Origin: UBA5536 sp964592595
Lineage (GTDB): Bacteria > Bacteroidota > Bacteroidia > Bacteroidales > F082
DNA: 64,000 nt
Assembly (NCBI GenBank): GCA_964592595.1
Contig: CAZQFH010000011.1
Span: 1-64,000, forward strand
Reading direction: 5' to 3'
Position numbers and translations under genes: made by a program. Below are positions 1 through 9,513 of the stretch, piece by piece (the first letter of the stretch is position 1; the number at the start of each line of letters is the position of its first letter). A model generated the notes under the pieces. The model was not told the DNA's origin and searched no databases. It saw only the letters and a program-made list of their open reading frames with translations.

Positions 1-33
1 TTTATTTAGGCTCAACACATAACTGTTTGCTAA

Positions 34-414
34 ATGAACTACACGATAAAAGTTGATAGCACCAAGGAACTTATTGTTTACACACACTGTGGGTTAGCTT
101 CCAGGAAATCTGTTGGTGAAGCCTGGCTCGAAATTCTGAATCTTCCTGAAATTAAGGATGATAAATACAATATTTTTACGGATTACAGAAATTGCAAATT
201 CGATTTTGGCTGGTCGGATTCTGATGTTATTATGGATTTTTTAAGTAAATATAAGAAGATTTTATCAGAAAAAAAACAAGCAATAGTTTTGGATAATCCA
301 GTTTCCACTGCAATTAGCATGCTGTTTCAATCCCCTTTGCATGAAACAATAAATTTTAAGATAAGGGTTTTTTCGACAATTGAAGCAGCCATGCTTTGGT
401 TGGAAACAGACTAA
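34..414 (+). CDS. SpoIIAA-like (STAS-fold) small cytoplasmic protein
   Basis: A 126-residue soluble protein with no signal peptide or membrane segment. The alternating strand and helix pattern, and the ending 'FSTIEAAMLWLETD', resemble the SpoIIAA-like/STAS-fold proteins common in Bacteroidetes, where an F/V-x-T-x-E-A-A-x-x-W-L helix closes the domain. No phosphorylatable serine motif of classical anti-sigma antagonists is obvious, so a role in a partner-switching cascade is not shown. The gene stands alone at the window edge, convergent with the large peptidase gene and separated from it by a shared hairpin terminator. Only 33 bases lie upstream, so its promoter and operon context cannot be judged. 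Family assignment is by pattern only. Confidence 0.6.
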   Translation: MNYTIKVDSTKELIVYTHCGLASRKSVGEAWLEILNLPEIKDDKYNIFTDYRNCKFDFGWSDSDVIMDFLSKYKKILSEKKQAIVLDNPVSTAISMLFQSPLHETINFKIRVFSTIEAAMLWLETD

Positions 415-415
415 A

Positions 416-447
416 AAAAAGACTGCACTTTACAGCACAGTCTTTTT
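416..447. terminator. Bidirectional terminator between convergent genes
   Basis: AAAAAGACTG (416-425) pairs with CAGTCTTTTT (438-447) around a 12-base loop. The A-run on the left and T-run on the right let the hairpin work in both directions, and it sits exactly between the convergent stop codons at 414 and 469. Confidence 0.8.
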
Positions 448-468
448 AAATATTCAATTGATAGTTAC

Positions 469-3400
469 TTATTTCCTGATCATCACCGGAATACTGCTAT
501 TTGCAGCTTTTGTTTGATAGTTCAGGATATAAACGCCGTTTTGCAAGTTGCTGATCGGAATTTGGATTGTTTGAGCTTTAAGGCTTGTGATTTCTTCTTT
601 CCAGATTTCTTTTCCTAATAGATTACTCAAACTCACAACTGCTTTGTCAGCTGCGTTATTGATTTCAAGGTTTAACACTGTAGCAGCTGGATTTGGATAA
701 ACTTTCAATTGTCCGTCGGCAAACTCATTGATGCCAATGGTGCTGAAGAGAGCAATTGTAAGGCTTTCACTCCATTCGCTTTCACCGCAATTGTTGATGG
801 CCTTTGCATTTAATGTGGCTTCACCTCTGAACTCAGCATCCCATGCGATGCTGGCCTGATTCATTTCGTTTGTCAAAACGCCTGCCTCTTCTGGAATGAG
901 TGCCCATTCGTAAGATTCCGCATCAGCAATTTCGGCAAAGCTGTAATCACTCATTACAATTTCGTAAAGGTCAAGCGAAACTGGTCCTTCAGGAATTGCA
1001 GGGCTTTCAGGTGCGTAATCCATTTCGATCATAACAGTACCTTCAGCAATATTCATACAGCCATTGCCGTCTGCAACGTGCGTAAGCGTCATACTCATGG
1101 GTTCTGTTGGCGTCATCATCATTTCAAATGTCTCTGTTTCAACAGTTGTAGGATCAATATAGCCTTCAAACATTACTTGCCAGGGCGATTGTCCGGTAAG
1201 GTTAAGCGTTACAATAGCTTCATCGCCTTCGCAAATGGTTTGATCGCCGCTGATTTGAGCTGTAGGCAAAGCATGAATCATCAGGTTGAAGCTTGTGCTG
1301 GTGCCTTCACAGATTCCTGCAGCTGTAGCTTCAAGCATTAAGCTCACTGAGCCATTGGCAATATCTTCATCACCTGGAATGTAAACGGGTAAAACGGCTG
1401 TTTCATCTTCAAAAACGCCATCACCGCTGCTGGTCCAGAGGAGACTTTCATAATTGATAGCTTCACCTTCAGTGAAAATATAATTTTCGCCGGCACAGAT
1501 GGCAGCTTCTTCTCCAAAAATCAGCTGTGGTGTCCGATGGATGAGCAACTGCATTTCATCCGTTACCGGATCGTCTTCTCCAGTGGCTGTCAATGAAATC
1601 ACAACACTACCATTTTCCACATCGGCTTCGCCGGGAGTATAAACAGGATTTAGCGCACTTGCGTCATCAAAAGTGCCATCGCCCGCTGTGCTCCAGCTAA
1701 AACTTTCATAATGATCAACATAGCCTTCCAGCTGAACAGCTTCTGATTCGCAGGTTTCTGCATCATAGCCTGCCCATGCCACTGTGGTGATTTCAGGAGG
1801 TAAAACTACAAAGTCAATCCAGGCGCAATCTTCTCCATTCGAAACAGAGCCGTCTTTGCTATATTCCCAGCGGAATTGATGCAAGCCTTCTTCAACAGGA
1901 TAACTGGCTTTGGTCCAGGATACGTTACCACTCCATTCACCCACTTTTACGCCATCGATATAGAATTTTAGTTTGTCGTATGACGCCTCAGATGAAACCT
2001 TATAGAAGAACGAAACGGTATCGGTGCTTCCGGCTTCATAGCCCACCATGATCTGCGAGCTTTGGCTGTCGCTGATTGTACCTGATTTAGCAGCATATAT
2101 ACCTTCGTAAGGATCTTGTTCAGTAAGTTGCCAGGGCTGATTGCCACTGAAAATCCATCCAAAGGTTTCGAAGTCGCCACTTTCAAAGTCTTCAACAATC
2201 AAGCCTACTTTAGTTGAGTAGGATTTTGTAGCTGCGTAAGGATCGGAAAGGAGTTGTAATTCAAATTCGGCGGCTACTCCAACCGGTGAAGCAGGGTTAA
2301 CAAACACTTCAAAAATTGCTTCCTGAGTACTTTGTGCTGCCACATTTTCGAACACAACAGTTTCGGAAATCACTTCAACAAAAGGATTCATCATGGTAAG
2401 CATAAGAGCAGTTTCATAGGCATCACTATGACCAATATTTTCAAAATTGAATTGCATGAGTGCTGTTTCGCCCGGATCAAGTCTGCCATTGTTATTTCCT
2501 TGCGAATCATCAACGGTATAATTTCCCAGGCTGAATTCGGGAGCATAAGCCTTTAGCGAAAATGAGCTTGTCCAGCTATCATCTTCACTATTCATTGTGA
2601 TTTCGAACGGTATGCTTAAATCATCAGCAATGCTATCAGCAACCGTAAAAGCAAATACTTCATCCATCATCATGATTTCACCGGCAGGAATTTCACCAAA
2701 ACTTGCCTCATTTTGTGTAATCGTCACAAAAGGTGAATCCGATGATAAGGTAGCAGAAACAGCTGTTGCATTTTCGCTTCCTACATTTTTAAGGGCTATA
2801 TCCAGTAAAATTTCCTCGCCAAAATCAATTTGGCCGTTGTCGTTGCCCGTAATATCATGGATAATATTTTCATTAAAAATCACGTAAGCGCCATCAGGAG
2901 GAATACACTCAATTAGTTGCTCATAGCGGAAATAATTTTGTTTTGTAATAACAATTCTAATTTGTGTTCCAGGCTCTTGAAAACTGATCGGAACCTGAGT
3001 AATGCCATCTACTGCTTCTGCTGTTCCAATAATTTCATCACCAATGGTAAGGGCGATCCATGCACCTTCATCCACAGTAACCTCAAACACATCGAGACCG
3101 CTTAAAAGAACGGGCATATGGTTGACTGCCAAATCCTGAGGCATTTCAGAATAAACATTTAAAAATGCATCACCATGATGATGGAAGAGGTTATAGGTAA
3201 TGGGTTTGTGCTCTGGATTATAAGGCCAGCTGGATTGTTGTAAAAATATTTTTCCGGCAGCATTGGCATAGGCTGGGAAGATGGATCTGGCAGGTGGATT
3301 GCTGCCATAATCCGGCATAAATTGTGGCCACATATTATCGTAAGCCCCCCATACATATACGTCATTTACAAACGAATACGACACCTCGGTAGCGGCTACA

Positions 3401-5058
3401 AGACCAACTGTTCCATAAGGATATCTGTGAAACTTTTCGGCAAATGATTCGCTGCCGTAGTTGAATTTCCCGGTAAGGCAGTTTACACTCCAAACGAACG
3501 TAAGATCGTCATTGGTAAGGCCATTGATGTCGCTGTTGCCGTAATCTGGCTCACCCCATCCGCCTTCGTAGCCATGGTCGCGATGCTGCAGCATAAAGGC
3601 GCCATTATTGATATCGTTGTTGATTCGTGTGGCATTTCCGCCCCAGTCAGTTAAATGACCAGTTGTTGCAGGAATGTAATTTAAACCCATAGGGCCGAAA
3701 TAATTCACCACTTGCGAAGTGTTGGCATTTGATGACCATGCTCCACCAGGAGAACCTGAATAGATAGCATTTTCGCGAACAGGATTTTTCCCTAAACCAT
3801 ATTGCCAGAATCCATTGACAACCTCTGAACAAATTTGAAACCAACGTTCTGTTTGCCATCCCATTGCGGTAACAGGATTATCATAAAAAGCTTGATTAAC
3901 TGGTGGGTTGCGCTCATATTCCAGAAATTTACCAATCATCGTTTCTAATTGAGCTGTATTATTAGCTGTGATGCGGGCAAAAACAATGTCGGGAAGTTTG
4001 TTGCCAGTCACATCCGAAAATGGATTGTCTGAAATGTAAGGATTGTAACCACCCGGATGGTCGTTGAGTAAATGAGATATCAAACCCATTGTGCCATTGG
4101 TATTGTAATCGCCTAGCATTAAAACAGCTGAAGGTGGCGTGTCCCAGTTATTGTAGGCATCATTGAAATAATTTTCGAAAGCTGCAACGGTATTGCCTCC
4201 CATATCGTTTACATCAACAATCATTGTGCTGATACCTTGCTGAATACGGAATAATCGAATGCTGTCGGCCCAGCTTACAAAATCCTCATTATCAGGAATA
4301 ACAATTAGGTATTCTGCTCCTGTTTCCCGATTGTTGTTGCCGCTTGTAGCAAAATTTATTTCTGGTAATTGATCTGCGTTCAAAACCATGTCTTTCAAAA
4401 TAGGATCCCACCAGCGGCTCCGTAGCCGGTTATCACCAAATTGGCCATTGCCACCTTCAAAAACAACTTCGAACTGAATATCGTGATAAACAATCAATTG
4501 CTTTTGAACCGGATTGTATTGAAAAGGAGTAATACCTAACATCACTACATCTACGCCACGGATTTCTTCGACAGGCGACAGCAAAAAGGGTTCAGCCGGA
4601 TATAGGCCGTCTTTGCAATAGATGCTCATGTCTTTGGAGTAATCAGCCGGACTATCGTCTGTGTCGAGCTGGATGGGAGCAGCGGGCAACAAATCAATAT
4701 TTTCTATTACTTGTTTTTGGTAACTTAAAATTTCCAGTCGGGCTGTAGCTCCTTCAGGAATAGCGATATAACGGCTGCTTCCTGGCAGGTTTGGTGCCCC
4801 GGAATTATTTGGTAAATAAATTCCGTTGAGACTGATAACCTGTCCTGTGGCTTGCTCCAGTTCAAGGTTTTCAATCGTCATTTGCGGGATACTGTGCCTT
4901 ATTACAGCACTGTTGCTTCGCGAAGATTCCAGCTTAAACCCTTCTTTTGAACTGTTGTTATCAAATTGAAAATGAAGCGATTGTGCATGCAAGCCGGTGG
5001 TGAAGAGCAATAAAACTGCAAACAGGCTTGTAAGGTGAAAAGTAGAACGGTTTTTCAT
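469..5058 (-). CDS. Gingipain-like C25 cysteine peptidase, secreted by T9SS
   Basis: A 1529-residue secreted protease. Residues 1-25 form a signal peptide. An N-terminal propeptide region follows, then a peptidase C25 domain (about 250-640) with the His/Cys dyad visible as 'QHRDHGYEGG' (His495) and 'WSVNCLTG' (Cys527). The 32-residue spacing is close to that of Porphyromonas Arg-gingipain. After the protease come two CARDB-like beta-sandwich domains (about 726-950), a MAM/jelly-roll-like domain (about 955-1090), PKD-like repeats of about 85 residues with 'W(T/S)xxGDG.F.D' and 'Y.PG' motifs (about 1093-1340), and a type A T9SS sorting domain starting near 'KVYPNP' (about 1443-1529). It should be exported across the outer membrane and processed at the surface. 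It could act as a nutrient protease or, like PorU, as a sortase-type C25 enzyme, but the long adhesive tail with its own sorting domain fits a cargo protease better. Confidence 0.88.
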   Translation of the reverse strand: MKNRSTFHLTSLFAVLLLFTTGLHAQSLHFQFDNNSSKEGFKLESSRSNSAVIRHSIPQMTIENLELEQATGQVISLNGIYLPNNSGAPNLPGSSRYIAIPEGATARLEILSYQKQVIENIDLLPAAPIQLDTDDSPADYSKDMSIYCKDGLYPAEPFLLSPVEEIRGVDVVMLGITPFQYNPVQKQLIVYHDIQFEVVFEGGNGQFGDNRLRSRWWDPILKDMVLNADQLPEINFATSGNNNRETGAEYLIVIPDNEDFVSWADSIRLFRIQQGISTMIVDVNDMGGNTVAAFENYFNDAYNNWDTPPSAVLMLGDYNTNGTMGLISHLLNDHPGGYNPYISDNPFSDVTGNKLPDIVFARITANNTAQLETMIGKFLEYERNPPVNQAFYDNPVTAMGWQTERWFQICSEVVNGFWQYGLGKNPVRENAIYSGSPGGAWSSNANTSQVVNYFGPMGLNYIPATTGHLTDWGGNATRINNDINNGAFMLQHRDHGYEGGWGEPDYGNSDINGLTNDDLTFVWSVNCLTGKFNYGSESFAEKFHRYPYGTVGLVAATEVSYSFVNDVYVWGAYDNMWPQFMPDYGSNPPARSIFPAYANAAGKIFLQQSSWPYNPEHKPITYNLFHHHGDAFLNVYSEMPQDLAVNHMPVLLSGLDVFEVTVDEGAWIALTIGDEIIGTAEAVDGITQVPISFQEPGTQIRIVITKQNYFRYEQLIECIPPDGAYVIFNENIIHDITGNDNGQIDFGEEILLDIALKNVGSENATAVSATLSSDSPFVTITQNEASFGEIPAGEIMMMDEVFAFTVADSIADDLSIPFEITMNSEDDSWTSSFSLKAYAPEFSLGNYTVDDSQGNNNGRLDPGETALMQFNFENIGHSDAYETALMLTMMNPFVEVISETVVFENVAAQSTQEAIFEVFVNPASPVGVAAEFELQLLSDPYAATKSYSTKVGLIVEDFESGDFETFGWIFSGNQPWQLTEQDPYEGIYAAKSGTISDSQSSQIMVGYEAGSTDTVSFFYKVSSEASYDKLKFYIDGVKVGEWSGNVSWTKASYPVEEGLHQFRWEYSKDGSVSNGEDCAWIDFVVLPPEITTVAWAGYDAETCESEAVQLEGYVDHYESFSWSTAGDGTFDDASALNPVYTPGEADVENGSVVISLTATGEDDPVTDEMQLLIHRTPQLIFGEEAAICAGENYIFTEGEAINYESLLWTSSGDGVFEDETAVLPVYIPGDEDIANGSVSLMLEATAAGICEGTSTSFNLMIHALPTAQISGDQTICEGDEAIVTLNLTGQSPWQVMFEGYIDPTTVETETFEMMMTPTEPMSMTLTHVADGNGCMNIAEGTVMIEMDYAPESPAIPEGPVSLDLYEIVMSDYSFAEIADAESYEWALIPEEAGVLTNEMNQASIAWDAEFRGEATLNAKAINNCGESEWSESLTIALFSTIGINEFADGQLKVYPNPAATVLNLEINNAADKAVVSLSNLLGKEIWKEEITSLKAQTIQIPISNLQNGVYILNYQTKAANSSIPVMIRK

Positions 5059-5137
5059 TTGTTAATGGTTTGATTATGAAATTGCTACATCTTTAAACTC
5101 ATGTTTTTGTTAGCAGATATTTTTCAGATACGTGAAA

Positions 5138-5145
5138 CAAAAATA
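5138..5145 (-). promoter_or_regulatory. Putative -7 box of the C25 peptidase gene
   Basis: On the minus strand the sequence reads TATTTTTG, matching the Bacteroidetes TAnnTTTG -7 element, about 80 bases before the start codon. No clear TTG -33 box is present at the right distance, so this is a half-supported promoter. Confidence 0.35.
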
Positions 5146-5527
5146 GCTATTACCATTTAATGGAGTACTTGTTTCGATCTGGTTTTGATCAATTTAGAAT
5201 GATTATGAATTATCCATTTTTCCTCTGAAGATATGTACTTTCAGGTTTTTTGTTAAACAAATAGGTACAAATTAATATAATTCTTTTCTGATCTACTTTT
5301 GTTATATCGTATATTTGAGGTGAAACTTATGAAAATTATACGAATAATTGCTAAAGGATAATTATGGGCTTAACCGACCAAAACTGTATCAAAAACGCAA
5401 CTTTTGAATAAATTGAGAACGATTGGTTATGATATTACAGGTGGAAACAGTATGGATTAGGCAAGGAAATTTATTTTTATCCAGTATGTGGAATTGTGTA
5501 TTATTTCGGGAATGATTTATGTGCACA

Positions 5528-5535
5528 TAAATTTG
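5528..5535 (+). promoter_or_regulatory. Putative -7 box of the LruC-domain gene
   Basis: TAAATTTG matches the Bacteroidetes -7 consensus. A degenerate TTCG lies 19 bases upstream where a -33 TTG/TTTG would be expected. Transcription starting near 5542 would leave a leader of about 67 bases before the ATG at 5609. Confidence 0.45.
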
Positions 5536-5608
5536 TAAATTGCTATAAGACAAATAGAAGCAGTTTTTGGCCTAATGCTTGATACTAATTATAAAAAATA
5601 CTAATATT

Positions 5609-8600
5609 ATGAAAAAGCTAAGATTAATTGTTGCACTGCTGCTTTTCGCCATGGCCTTTCAGTCGTGTAGAAAAGACAATAGCAATAACAACAAAGAAGT
5701 GCCTGAAAACTTCACCGATTTGAAGGTTGACAAGGGCTTTAACTTTGAGAGCTTTCACAATGTTCAAACTGCTATACAACTAACAAACAGCAGGATAGCC
5801 GGAGGCGAAATCGTTCAGATTTATGACGGGCATCCCAATCAGGGCGGGAAGTTGATTCTGACAGGAACAGCAAATGATCAGGGAATGTTCACCCTGCCGA
5901 TTCGTATTGCTTCGCGCCTCGAAGAAGTTTATGTGGCTCGACTAAATGCCTTTGAAAATAACGAGTACGTGGTAGTTCCAGTTTCGGGAAACACCATTTC
6001 GTTCAGCTTTGCCAACAAAGACCTCGAACAGAAAGTGGTAGATCCTTTTTGTGATTGCGATCCTAATGATATTTTGGCTGATAATTTCAATGCAGATCTT
6101 TCTATTTCAGCCGGAGAGACAAAATGTGTGATTGCAGGACGGACAGCAACTATAAAGAAATTGTCAATAGGTTCGGGTGGTTCGCTTAAAATCTGTGGTA
6201 CTTCAACAATCAAAAAATATATCGGAAACAATAGTGGTGGAAACATTATTGTTTCCCCATCAGGAAATGTTTTAATACAAGAAGGAGGCGTTCCACTTAA
6301 CTTGGAAAATTTTGGAACACTGAATTTTTCGAGTAAAGATGTTGCCCTCGACGGCTCTCTAATCAATTATGGAACAGTCGTCTCATCAAAAAAAGTTACC
6401 GTCAACGGTTATATGGAAAATATTGGTTCTTTTTCAACGACAGATGAATTCATCGTTGCCCAAAACGGAGAGGTGATAAATTATTGTGAGATATTAATTA
6501 CCGACAAAGATTTTGAACAAAAAGGATCATTTACAAATAATGGATACGTATCTGTTGATGACAAAATTACGTTCGAAGGACAAACAACACTTGGAAATGG
6601 TAGTTTGATTGAAGCAAAAGATTTTGAGATCAAACATGCCAATGGAGATTTTGTTTCCGGCACCAATACTTCCTCGCCTCCAAATGCACAAATTAAAGCT
6701 ACGGATGAAGGTGAGGTTGATAATAATGCTGTTGTTAGTAATGTTGATTTATGCGCTGACGAAACGGATTATGCCAATAACGCAAACTTTACCAATGTCA
6801 CTTTCTGTGAAATCACAGTTGTTGCTCCTCAATGCGATGCTAATGCAGCTCCCGAAATTACCAGCTCCTTGCAAATTGGTGGCTTGGCTGGAGAAGCTAT
6901 CACACCGTATCAAATTACTGCAACAGGAACTGAACCAATCACTTATTCTGTATCCGGACTCCCATCTGGTTTGACTTTTAATGCCAATACAGCTACTATT
7001 TCTGGTACTCCAACCACAGCAGGAACATATAATGTTGAACTAACAGCATCAAATACCTTTGGTCAGGATGCGGAAACACTCGTAATTCAAATTACGCAAC
7101 CCGTTGATCCACCTGTTATCACAAGTGTTCTTACAAAACATGCTACGGTTGACGAACCACTAAGCTATACTTTAACAGCTAGCGGTACCGGACCTATTAC
7201 CCTCAATGCCACAAATTTGACTGATGGATTGGTTTTCAACGCTGAAACAGGACAGATTTCAGGAAGTCCTTCTGCTGCTGGTGTTTACAATATTACACTT
7301 AGTGCAACAAATGCCGGTGGAACATCCACAGAAACCCTTGTGCTTACTGTTGGGTCGTCGCCTGAAATCACTAATCAACTTACTGCTTCAGGAACAGCAG
7401 GAGACCAGTTTAGCACTTTTACCGTTACTGCAACAGGTACACCTGATATCACCTTTGAAGTAAGTAATTTGCCTCAAGGCCTGAGCTTTGACCCTGCAAC
7501 AAATCATATTAATGGAACACCAACATTTGCTGGTGAATATAATGTGTTGATTACTGCAACAAATGATTACGGAACTGATGTTAAAACTTTAGTGATTACG
7601 ATTGCAGAAGGGCTTCAGGCGCCTGAAATCACCAGTGCATTAACTACATCAGGAGCCGAAGATTTCCCGTTCAGCTATATTATCGAAGCAACCGGATCAC
7701 AGCCAATGACCTTTAACGCTGTACACCTCCCGGCTGGATTAACCCTTAGTGGAAATACCATAAGTGGAATTCCTACAACAGCCGGAACCTACAATGTAAC
7801 GATTAGCGCTACTAATGCTGCAGGAACTGATTCTAAGACTTTGGTTGTTACGATTAACGAGGGAACGGCAGATGATACTGATGGAGATGGTATTGCTGAT
7901 GAAATGGATGCCTACCCAACAGATCCTGAAAGAGCATTTAATTCGTTTTATCCAAATGAGGTTGATTATGTTAGTGTTGCTTTTGAGGATCTGTGGCCTG
8001 CTTATGGCGACTACGACTTTAACGACTTTGTGATTAACCAGAATTATAAAACAGTTACCAATGCACAAAACCTGGTTGTTGATGTAATCGTGAAGTATCA
8101 GATAATGGCAGACGGAGCTTCGCTTGATAATGGATTCGGACTTGTGTTTGATGCCCTGCCCGAAACTGTGGAAAGTGTATCGGGTTATATCAAATTAGGT
8201 AATGCTGTAATGCTTGATCCTAAAGGCTTTGAAGCCGGACATGCAAACGAAACCGTAGTGATTTTGGTTGATAACATCAACCCGATCATGGAAGGTGGTA
8301 TGGCAAATACAATCCCAGGAGGAAAATATGTTCAGACTACAGTAAATACTGTGACTGTCAACTTTAGCGATCCACAAGTGGATATAGGAACCCCGCCTTA
8401 CAACCCATTCATTTTTGTGGATCAAGTAAGAAGTCATGAGGTGCATCTAAAAAATCAACCTCCAACAGAATTTGTTGATGAAGAGTTATTTGGTTCTATA
8501 AATGATGCCTCTGATCCGGGAAATAGTAATTATTACCTGTCACCAACCGGATTGCCCTGGGCAATTGAAACGCCCATTAACTTTGAATATCCTGTTGAAG

Positions 8601-8731
8601 CAGCTGATATTTTAACTGCTCACCTTAAATTTGCAGCATGGGCACAATCATCAGGTGTTGATTTTCCTGATTGGTATATGAATAAAACAGGTTATCGCAA
8701 TGATGAAAATATCTATGTGGTACCGCAATAA
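5609..8731 (+). CDS. LruC-domain surface lipoprotein with four putative Ig repeats
   Basis: A 1040-residue lipoprotein. The ATG at 5609 is chosen over a TTG at 5579 because the signal peptide (MKKLRLIVALLLFAMAFQSC) starts there and ends in a lipobox cysteine. Residues about 140-400 are repetitive, Gly/Asn-rich beta-strand sequence resembling a beta-helix ('SLINYGTVVSSKKVTVNGYMENIGS'-type rungs). Four tandem cadherin/He_PIG-type Ig repeats of about 80 residues follow, beginning near residues 415, 501, 585 and 672 and each carrying 'PxITSxL', 'LPxGLxF' and 'ISGTPTTAGTYN' motifs. A calcium-binding-like 'DTDGDGIADEMDAYP' segment comes next, then the LruC domain with its signature 'WPAYGDYDFNDFV'. 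LruC proteins are known as Leptospira and Bacteroidetes surface proteins of uncertain role. Adhesion or glycan binding is inference. It is probably monocistronic, with a strong terminator downstream. Confidence 0.85.
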   Translation: MKKLRLIVALLLFAMAFQSCRKDNSNNNKEVPENFTDLKVDKGFNFESFHNVQTAIQLTNSRIAGGEIVQIYDGHPNQGGKLILTGTANDQGMFTLPIRIASRLEEVYVARLNAFENNEYVVVPVSGNTISFSFANKDLEQKVVDPFCDCDPNDILADNFNADLSISAGETKCVIAGRTATIKKLSIGSGGSLKICGTSTIKKYIGNNSGGNIIVSPSGNVLIQEGGVPLNLENFGTLNFSSKDVALDGSLINYGTVVSSKKVTVNGYMENIGSFSTTDEFIVAQNGEVINYCEILITDKDFEQKGSFTNNGYVSVDDKITFEGQTTLGNGSLIEAKDFEIKHANGDFVSGTNTSSPPNAQIKATDEGEVDNNAVVSNVDLCADETDYANNANFTNVTFCEITVVAPQCDANAAPEITSSLQIGGLAGEAITPYQITATGTEPITYSVSGLPSGLTFNANTATISGTPTTAGTYNVELTASNTFGQDAETLVIQITQPVDPPVITSVLTKHATVDEPLSYTLTASGTGPITLNATNLTDGLVFNAETGQISGSPSAAGVYNITLSATNAGGTSTETLVLTVGSSPEITNQLTASGTAGDQFSTFTVTATGTPDITFEVSNLPQGLSFDPATNHINGTPTFAGEYNVLITATNDYGTDVKTLVITIAEGLQAPEITSALTTSGAEDFPFSYIIEATGSQPMTFNAVHLPAGLTLSGNTISGIPTTAGTYNVTISATNAAGTDSKTLVVTINEGTADDTDGDGIADEMDAYPTDPERAFNSFYPNEVDYVSVAFEDLWPAYGDYDFNDFVINQNYKTVTNAQNLVVDVIVKYQIMADGASLDNGFGLVFDALPETVESVSGYIKLGNAVMLDPKGFEAGHANETVVILVDNINPIMEGGMANTIPGGKYVQTTVNTVTVNFSDPQVDIGTPPYNPFIFVDQVRSHEVHLKNQPPTEFVDEELFGSINDASDPGNSNYYLSPTGLPWAIETPINFEYPVEAADILTAHLKFAAWAQSSGVDFPDWYMNKTGYRNDENIYVVPQ

Positions 8732-8752
8732 ACAAACAGGTTTTTAACAATA

Positions 8753-8789
8753 AACTCCGAATCAGCACTGCTCGATTCGGAGTTTTTTT
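8753..8789 (+). terminator. Rho-independent terminator after the LruC gene
   Basis: AACTCCGAATC (8753-8763) pairs perfectly with GATTCGGAGTT (8774-8784) around a 10-base loop and runs into seven T residues. Confidence 0.92.
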
Positions 8790-8794
8790 ATGTC

Positions 8795-8825
8795 AAAAAA
8801 AAAGGCTGTCCACTACAGACAGCCT
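8795..8825 (-). terminator. Terminator of the candidate small RNA
   Basis: The hairpin GGCTGTC/GACAGCC, extended by an A-T pair, is followed on the minus strand by a run of nine T residues. It stands tail to tail with the LruC terminator, so it is not needed to stop the plus-strand gene. Confidence 0.8.
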
Positions 8826-8927
8826 CACTCACCTTAACACTAACCTAAATTGTTGCTATGATTTCCGCATGAGCGGATTAATAATCAATCCTAACAATCA
8901 GGAAATAATTGCATTGCATCATGCAAT
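8795..8927 (-). ncRNA. Candidate small RNA with own promoter and terminator
   Basis: The minus strand carries a complete small transcription unit of about 133 bases with no open frame of note. A full promoter (TTG-N21-TATATTTG, 8933-8964) would start transcription near 8927. The unit ends in a perfect 8-bp hairpin, AGGCTGTC/GACAGCCT (8803-8810 and 8818-8825 on the plus strand, loop 7), followed on the minus strand by nine T residues (8795-8803). Inside the transcript are a short CCGC-TCAT-GCGG hairpin (around 8868-8879) and an inverted repeat TTGCAT-C-ATGCAA at its 5' end. No protein gene on this strand lies within reach. I do not recognise an Rfam family; the structure is seen, the small-RNA function is inferred. 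Confidence 0.6.
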
Positions 8928-8932
8928 ACGGG

Positions 8933-8964
8933 CAAATATAGGTTGCAACCCATAACGTAATCAA
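8933..8964 (-). promoter_or_regulatory. Promoter of the candidate small RNA
   Basis: Read on the minus strand, a -33 TTG (8962-8964) is separated by 21 bases from a consensus -7 box TATATTTG (8933-8940). Both the motifs and the spacing fit the Bacteroidetes housekeeping sigma consensus. Confidence 0.7.
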
Positions 8965-9513
8965 GTATTTTAATGCTTCTTTTACTCATCATTGTGCAAT
9001 AAGTTTTACATCAAATCTACATCAAAATTAATAAAATAATAGTTTAAGTTACTTATAATCAATGGTTATAGTCTAAGTTATAGTATAAAAAATGAAATTG
9101 GTGAAATATTGATGATGAACGATCAAAAGAAGCATTTGAGATGTGGCTTCACTAAATTGTCTATTCTCTCTATTCTTGGATTTTAATTAACTTTCAGTTT
9201 AATAGGTACTCATGATAGCAAAAACTATTGAAAAGGGTGAAAAAGTTCTCAAATTTGAATTTATGTTAAACTTTAAATTTTAAAATATTGAAATACAGTG
9301 ATATAATAATTATATGATGTAATTTTGATGTAGTGCAAACGATTGTTGATGAGGTCATGATGAACCTTTTGATGATGCAAAAATTGTTTTGTTTGATTTA
9401 CTTTGTTATCACTTTGTAACCGCAACATTAAATATTTGTAAAACTTTTCGGAGTTAGCGGTTGCATAAGTTTAAGACTTTACCATAATTTATCACTAATC
9501 AAATTTAATTATT
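8965..9513. other. AT-rich region upstream of the PUL, no gene seen
   Basis: About 550 bases without a convincing gene. The only open frame noticed is 23 codons (9212-9283, plus), with no support. Near the PUL end lies an inverted repeat: AACCGCAAC (9418-9426) can pair with GTTAGCGGTT (9453-9462) with a one-base bulge, across a loop of about 26 bases. It sits about 50-95 bases before the first PUL gene, where a leader structure or regulator site would be. No consensus promoter with both boxes was found. Confidence 0.4.

Larger units (their letters stand above)
5059..5608. other. Divergent intergenic region, 550 bp, no gene seen
   Basis: This AT-rich region separates the divergent peptidase and LruC genes. 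It holds the -7 boxes listed separately at 5138-5145 (minus) and 5528-5535 (plus), and a third TATATTTG on the plus strand at 5310-5317 followed by only a 10-codon open frame. I see no credible gene or structured RNA. Confidence 0.5.

Noticed and set aside
5929..6366. 145-codon open frame antisense to the LruC lipoprotein gene
   Set aside because: It mirrors the repetitive beta-helix coding region and has no start context or family resemblance.
9212..9283. 23-codon open frame in the PUL upstream gap
   Set aside because: Too short, with no ribosome binding or conservation evidence; AT-rich sequence yields such frames by chance.
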